Shown here: positions 58,590-64,000 of the stretch, in pieces
How the letters are laid out: every line of letters begins with the position of its first letter
How positions within the stretch are numbered: the stretch's first letter is position 1
From: Cadophora sp. MPI-SDFR-AT-0126
Taxonomy: Eukaryota > Ascomycota > Leotiomycetes > Helotiales > Ploettnerulaceae
Length of the DNA: 64,000 bases
Direction: 5' to 3'
Assembly: GCA_020747065.1 (NCBI GenBank)
Contig: JAGMVK010000001.1
Coordinates: 930,001-994,000, forward strand
The notes under the pieces: generated by a model
What the model saw: the letters and a program-made list of their open reading frames with translations, nothing else
Database searches by the model: none
Told to the model about the DNA's origin: nothing
Translations under genes and position numbers: made by a program

Positions 58590-60454
58590 TCAATCGGTCT
58601 CCATGGTATCAGGGACGTCTCCTCGCTTCTTCTTGACATATTCTACAAACGAATCGATAACTCCGGGCCATGCTCCATCCTCACTCCAGAAACCCAAGGT
58701 CTCATCTTGCAGCGTCTTCTCAAAAAAGTGTGCTGTTTGGTTCCACATGTCCTTATTGACACTCTTCGTCCATGAAGTGTTCAGGAACTCAACCCACAAT
58801 TGAATCCAGTTGGTGGAAGGAGTTTCCCATTTCATGCCAGGAGGATTAAAGAGCATTTCCCAGTAGACGATTGCATTTTCGAGTGGTAGAGCCTTCTGGC
58901 CTTTCTCTTTTGCACAAACGAAGACATGCTTATAGACGCGTTTGAATACCGTCATATCGGATGAGAATAGCTTGATTTGGCCGGTGATATATGACTTCTG
59001 TTTCGAAATAGTATCGGCATTGCTAGAAAGTCAGCCAAAGAATGATGCATCGGTCCCACAGGAAATATTACCCAATCTTCTTCCACCCTTCCACGAAAGC
59101 CTCTTTTGACATCTCTCCCAAAGCTGGTGCTTGTATGATTTCGAGTGCGACCAAGATCTCTGCGTTTTCAAGGTTGACGCCCAATTCGTTTAGATATGTC
59201 ATTGTACCGTTCACCGTAGCTACACCCTCTTCGTCCGATGGCTCTACGATGAAGAATCAGTCAATTTGAGATGAGCTCAATCTACCAGAGCCTACTCACC
59301 CCGATACTTCTCGAACAACTTGCCAAGACTATCTTCAGTCTTAGAGGGTGCTAGTGCCCCAATTGATGCGAAGTAACTATTTCGCCAGCAGTTAGTAATG
59401 GGGTACCGACAGAACTTGAAGGCTTCTCAGATTCGCAATATACATCTTCCAGAGAAATAAGATGTCTCCGTATTCTGACAGCAGCGTTGGTGTGAGATAA
59501 ATTGCTGGGAATGTCAAAGGATTAACAGAAGAAATTGAGGGAAGAACTCCATCACTAGGCCCTGACTTCCGAGTTGGCCTAAGCCCATCCGAGGAAAGGT
59601 GCCTTCAGTCTAAAGCAGAGGCCATAATACTCTCCACACAAACAAACAGTGTTGGCTCCCAAGTACGTCGTCGTGGCGTGAATGGTCCCATCATCTGGCC
59701 GTTCTTCGGAACATCTTCCCTCAAGTTGAATCTCATAAGATCAACTCCACCGACAAAAATTCCTTGGAGATATGACCGTTCGACGTGCTGGGAGATATCC
59801 TGGAGGAATATGATGCAGAAACGGTGTGAATCGACAGGGCATTTCTTGCTGTATGGTGGACAATATGCCAAAACTTGGATCAAATCCAGCCCCATTCCCC
59901 TCGAACCTTGGCAGAACTATAGTCCAGTCTACCCATATGGCATGACGAATGACCCCCATATCATAGCAGCAGATCATTCAATCGTGGAACTCCGATCTGG
60001 ATCGCTGGGTGCATCCTCCATAGTCGATCCGAGCGGCCGTCCACTTCTGAGAGGCCATGTGCATAATGGGTATCTCGACTATGTCCTCGGTCCAGCAGTG
60101 TCCTTCGGAGGTTACTCGATTGAAAGCACTGGGCAAAGGGATGTAGGTCGAGTAATGGTGTGTTCTGGGCAGACTCCCTCGAGACGCTTCCAACATGCGG
60201 GGTGCTTTCCTTCCCTTTCCCTTTCTGCAACATGTCTTTCGCAACAAATATGAACTGTCAGCTTACCTATCACAAGCCTGGTCAAGCTTCCAGTTTGTAG
60301 CCTTGAGTGCCTGTTAGGAATTTGAGAGTCAGCTTCATCGTCCTCTCTTTCTTCTCGCACCAACAAAACTTACCCGCGAAGCCACTTTCTCATTTGCGCC
60401 AGTGAACTGGATAAACTGGGCAATGAGTGACTTTTGGGTTGTTTTGGACGTCAT
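58590..60454 (-). CDS. DCN1: DCN1, E3 for cullin neddylation
   Basis: Predicted 268 aa, exons 60374-60454, 60267-60310, 59300-59376, 59072-59243 and 58590-59022. The N-terminus has a UBA-like part (IAQFIQFTGANEKVASRALK, ATNWKLDQACDRSYF). The PONY domain follows: FEKYRGEPSDEEGV, LENAEILVALEIIQAPALGE, then WEMLF and NTSWTKSVNKDMWNQ, ending in ETLGFWSEDGAWPGVIDSFV. It brings NEDD8-Ubc12 to cullins. The second intron (59377-60266) is 890 bp, over ten times the usual size here, and contains an antisense ORF. Confidence 0.94.
59810..60253 (+). CDS. Antisense ORF nested in a DCN1 intron, uncertain
   Basis: A 147-codon ORF from ATG 59810 within DCN1 intron 2, on the opposite strand. The frame is open upstream to 59678 without another ATG. 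Composition is plausible (IVELRSGSLGASSIVDPSGR, DYVLGPAVSFGGYSIEST) but no family is recognised. Could be a nested gene, a fragment of an inserted gene, or chance. Confidence 0.25.
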   Translation: MMQKRCESTGHFLLYGGQYAKTWIKSSPIPLEPWQNYSPVYPYGMTNDPHIIAADHSIVELRSGSLGASSIVDPSGRPLLRGHVHNGYLDYVLGPAVSFGGYSIESTGQRDVGRVMVCSGQTPSRRFQHAGCFPSLSLSATCLSQQI

Positions 60455-60985
60455 ATTGTTGATTTCCTGCTGCCGCGCAGGCGTCTAAGTCGAAGTTGTG
60501 GAGGTAAGAGAACTTGAAGAAAGGGACGACGCGTTTGAGGAAGGGTGGGTTGTCGATAGCCACCTTATCAAATGGCCGATGATTTACCGCGAGCTTGCGG
60601 CTGCCTGCACAAGGCCGTGAATAGGGGGCGGGGTAATTCGTGACGAGCCGAGTTCAGCTTTCAATAACCACTGATGTCAACAAGCTTCAGCCACAAAGTC
60701 AAGTAACGCGATATTCGACAGAGAGCGAGCCTCTGCGCCTTGCCTGTAGATCAGAAAGGAATATCTGGCCGCAAAACAGATTCATCGTAACGAATGAAAA
60801 ATGATCCCCGAGGAAAATATTAGTATTCGCCAGTCTCCTCCCTTGATACTATGAACATTAACTACCTATACAAGCCCTGATCAATCCACAGAAGCCCAAA
60901 CTCAATGCCGCTATCAATCATGCATACTCAGCAAGAACTACATGCCATAATCCTCCCATTCCCTAAAGTCTCCAGCAACAAACAC
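60455..60985. promoter_or_regulatory. DCN1 upstream region and MVP1 3' flank
   Basis: Contains the DCN1 promoter and MVP1 3' UTR. No gene seen. Confidence 0.4.
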
Positions 60986-63478
60986 CTAGTCGCCCAAAGG
61001 CATGCTCTCCAGCTCCTCGTGGAGCTGCTTCCAATTATCGGCTTGCATCTCAGAGTACTTCACGCGTTCTTGTGCCCAGTCCTGATTCCAGCGGCTCACA
61101 TGATATTGCGACTGCTGGAAGAAGATGAGTTCATCACGGATGCACTCCTTGATAAATACTCCTCGAGCATGTTGGGCTACGATCGATTCCTTATCCTGAG
61201 CCCTTGTTAGCAACAGTTCTTATTAAAATGGTGTATAGTCTTGCCTTGATTATAGCCTCAGTGACCTTCTCAATTTCTCCCGGTTTCACAAGACCTTCTG
61301 GCTTTGCCCTTATAGTAACGAGCTTGGTCTCATTGTTCTGAATTCGGCGTTCGAGGTAAGGAATGTTGTCTTTGTCGTATCGATCGCGTCTGTCAAACAT
61401 ATCTCTCATGCTGACTAAAGCATCACGCTGTCTCTTCAAGTCCTCCAGTACACCTTGGTCCCAGGCTCTAGCCTCATCTTCTAGGAGCGTCTGGCTGTTC
61501 GAGAGATGCTTTGCTGTAGCATTTAGACCTTCGTTCAGAAGCGGGACATCATTGGTATCTGTTGCATAGGTATCTGCAGACGAATCAATCAATGACTGCA
61601 AAGAAAGTGACAGCCTTAATTGATCTGCAGCAAGGCCTTCATTGCGTTTTGAGAGGCGATCCATGAGATTACAGAGGTTAATGTACACCTCTGCTGATCG
61701 ACGAACGCCGGTTCTGGTCCGATCGAAGAGTTCATTCAAGGTTGGGGGAAGGGAGTCTTCCAATCCTGGGGGCAGAGGTCTACCAGTAAATTCTTCCTGA
61801 ACTGATATTGTAGCCTGCTTGCGCCATACAGCAAGCTCCTGGTGCTAATTAGCTTGGACTTAGCCAGACAACATCTAACATAGATTTCCAGGACTTACAG
61901 TTGGAACTGTCAAGAACATGATCACCAATTGTTCTTGGTTTAGCACTGGATGCCTGACCAGCGCATTCGCAAAGCGGACCAACCCTCTGCGTCTCTTTTC
62001 AATAAATGTATTGTCGGCGGCAAGATGGTTTCCATTGACTGCCACTCATTAGCAAGGATTTGGTACACGGCGGCAAAATCCGCCGCCTGACAAAACTAGA
62101 TCGAGCCGGATGCAAGCATGGAACTTCGCAGAGCTCGCATATGCATCGTTGAAGACAATGCCCAGCCTTGACCTGAAGTAGACTATATCTTGGAAATGAA
62201 CAGTGTCGTTTACGTACCTCCAACTCTCTTCGGAGGAAGCAAGGGCAATTGCCGGAAGGGAAATCGCTTCTGCAAACAATCCAAGAGCCAAACAAAGTCG
62301 CTGTACCGTCTAACGACCTTACTTCCCCGGCGAGCACTCGCAACCTGGTAGTTATGATGCTGGAACATGAACATTCCTTCCTTCTCTGGCAATAGCGTAA
62401 TAACCACGGTCTCCTCAACGCCTCCACCTGATACTCGTCCGCCACCAAAAGATCGATTGGGGCCACTTGGACCAGGACGATCACCACCGCCTCCAGGAGG
62501 CTCAAATCCTTCACCACCAAGTGTAGAGTCGTTGGAGACGCGGTAAGATTCGCCTGAATTTCCATCATAAGAGCCCCATATACCAGTCACCGGAGCTGAA
62601 GACGAATCCTCCGCAGGCTGATTGGAAGTCCCATTGGTTCCCGCAGCGGATGTAGTTGTGAAATTGCTTGTCGTCCTGACTGGCGCGCGACCTCCATTCC
62701 TTCCTGGCCCTAATGCTCCGTTTGTTTGTGGTGTTTCTACATGGTTATGACCCCTGTGCATAGCTGGACTGCCCCACGGGTCCGCCTCTGGGAAGTCAAT
62801 CGAGTCTTTCCGCATCGTACGAGGTTTCTGGGGCGAGACAGATACCGGAGCTGGAGGAGGAGTTGCAGGTCGCTGCGGAGGCTTTGCAGCAAGGTCTTCG
62901 ACTCCAGGGATTGGGGTAGAAAAGCTAGGTAGATTGGGTTCTGGCAGATCTGCAGGGACATAAGCAATAACAATAGCCTTGGTCAAGAAAAATTACGAAC
63001 TTCTTCGTCTTTCATCAACGCCATCTAGCGTGATGTCCTCATGTTCTTGTGCCAATCCAATTAATGCAAGTAAAACATTGAACTCGTTCCTAGAGATATC
63101 CGAAAGCTGCCCTCCAGATGCAATGATGCTCACGATGCGGCTTTGCTCATCAGCACCAATTCTGCTAGCGCTCAAGACTTTTGTTATCCCCGAGGTACTG
63201 AGCTTGCCTCCATGGCCGTCTCCACCATTAATTAGGTGGTCGAATGTATCGATGTAACTGTCGGGGACAGCTCCGGCTGCTAGCAGATTCTTGACTACCT
63301 CTCCCCGCCCAGCTTTCTTCGGAGTTGGCATACCCCATCCTGGAGCATTATCATCGTCTGCGAATAAGGAGGATTTTGACCCAGGAGCTGGACTGGGCTC
63401 GTCATCGAAGAGGGAGTTTCGGGACTTGGATGCTTGCGCTGGAGTTGGTTGGTCAGGCGAGGATCCGAATAAAGACAT
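60986..63478 (-). CDS. MVP1: Sorting nexin MVP1 (SNX8-like)
   Basis: Predicted 717 aa, exons 63001-63478, 62218-62949, 61899-62038, 61245-61838 and 60986-61195; only the GTTCGT donor of intron 1 is weak. The N-terminus has SGITKVLSASRIGADEQ. A long Pro/Gly-rich linker leads to the PX domain (VVRRYSDFVWLLDCLQKRFPFRQLPLLPPK, then RRGLVRFANALVRHPVL). A C-terminal BAR-like helical region follows (SKRNEGLAADQLRLSLSLQS). It acts with retromer in endosome-to-Golgi transport. The last intron begins GC instead of GT (see findings). Confidence 0.94.
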
Positions 63479-64000
63479 TGCGCTGCGGTCGCAGACTCGA
63501 AAGCTAGCTTTACGATAATGTGCAGATAAAATACAAGTAATGCGACAATCGCAAAGATGTTATCAGGACCATCAACAATGGACGAGGTAGATGATGGAGC
63601 TTGCGAGGCGAAGCTCCCACACTAGCGCTACAGGGGTGTGTGTTGATGTTTGCCCAAGCCTCTCGAGGCTGAAACTCCAACATCTGGGTTATCCAATCAG
63701 CATTACTCTTGTCTGTAGAAGCTCATGTCTATTGCTTGAGTTGATGTTCTAAGGCCAAGTCAGAATGGGATTTTGATTCATTTAGAATTGATCGGCTGCT
63801 ATTCGATATGTTATGGTCCTAGCCTCTTGTCAGTGCTAGAAGTCCCATGCTGCTTCATCGATGTCGAAAATTTTGGGAGAGCCAGCATCAACCTTACTCG
63901 ATCAGAGTAAGGAGATGACCAATACACCCATTCTGATATCACTACATATTCTGGTACATTCAAGCCGCCGAAAGATACAGTAAATGGACTAATGTTACGA
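63479..64000. promoter_or_regulatory. MVP1 upstream region
   Basis: Window end. Only 5' flanking sequence of MVP1 is visible; no second gene begins here. Confidence 0.4.

Noticed and set aside
1..64000. CRISPR arrays, rRNA and tRNA genes
   Set aside because: A read for regularly spaced repeats and for tRNA B-box-like GGTTCGANTCC found nothing convincing; only a computed scan would settle tRNAs.

Overview
The window reads as nuclear DNA of a filamentous ascomycete. Short introns (mostly 50-90 bp) with GTRNGT donors, CTAAC/CTAAT-like branch points and YAG acceptors interrupt most genes. The recognisable proteins are fungal versions: a CHS7 chitin-synthase chaperone, a BIM1-like copper protein, an ArAE_2-type membrane protein, a choline-to-betaine gene pair, a Pho85-type cyclin, MVP1, DCN1, PRP19, RRB1 and MRP17. 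Protein style suggests Leotiomycetes/Helotiales, but that is only an impression. I rebuilt exon structures by hand. Coordinates span start codon to stop codon, and exon lists are in the evidence fields.

Layout. From 0.6 to 13.9 kb lie an 11-exon ArAE_2-family membrane protein (+), then a divergent pair of a GPI-type copper-binding BIM1-like protein (-) and a ferric/cupric reductase (+), an alpha/beta-hydrolase (-), a DUF7730/F-box-like protein (+) and an unknown protein (-). From 16 to 23 kb lie a C2H2-like gene with an in-frame TGA (+), a TesB-type acyl-CoA thioesterase (-) and a CLG1-like cyclin (-). From 22.9 to 31.9 kb there is an 8.9-kb stretch with no recognisable gene; its base composition is ordinary rather than AT-rich. 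CHS7 (+) follows. From 33.8 to 38.5 kb choline oxidase (-) and betaine aldehyde dehydrogenase (+) are transcribed divergently and together form the two-step glycine betaine pathway.

From 39.6 to 48.1 kb four consecutive minus-strand genes encode coiled-coil, low-complexity, NLS-containing proteins. Three of them share a related C-terminal domain and one seems to have lost it. I do not recognise the family. This tandem, diverging array is the best candidate in the window for something undescribed. From 48.9 to 63.5 kb lie conserved housekeeping genes: a RING protein with two SUMO-interacting motifs, PRP19, an unknown nuclear protein, RRB1 and MRP17 sharing a 206-bp bidirectional promoter, DCN1 with an 890-bp intron holding an antisense ORF, and MVP1 with a GC-AG intron.

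I saw no transposon, CRISPR array, rRNA or convincing tRNA.
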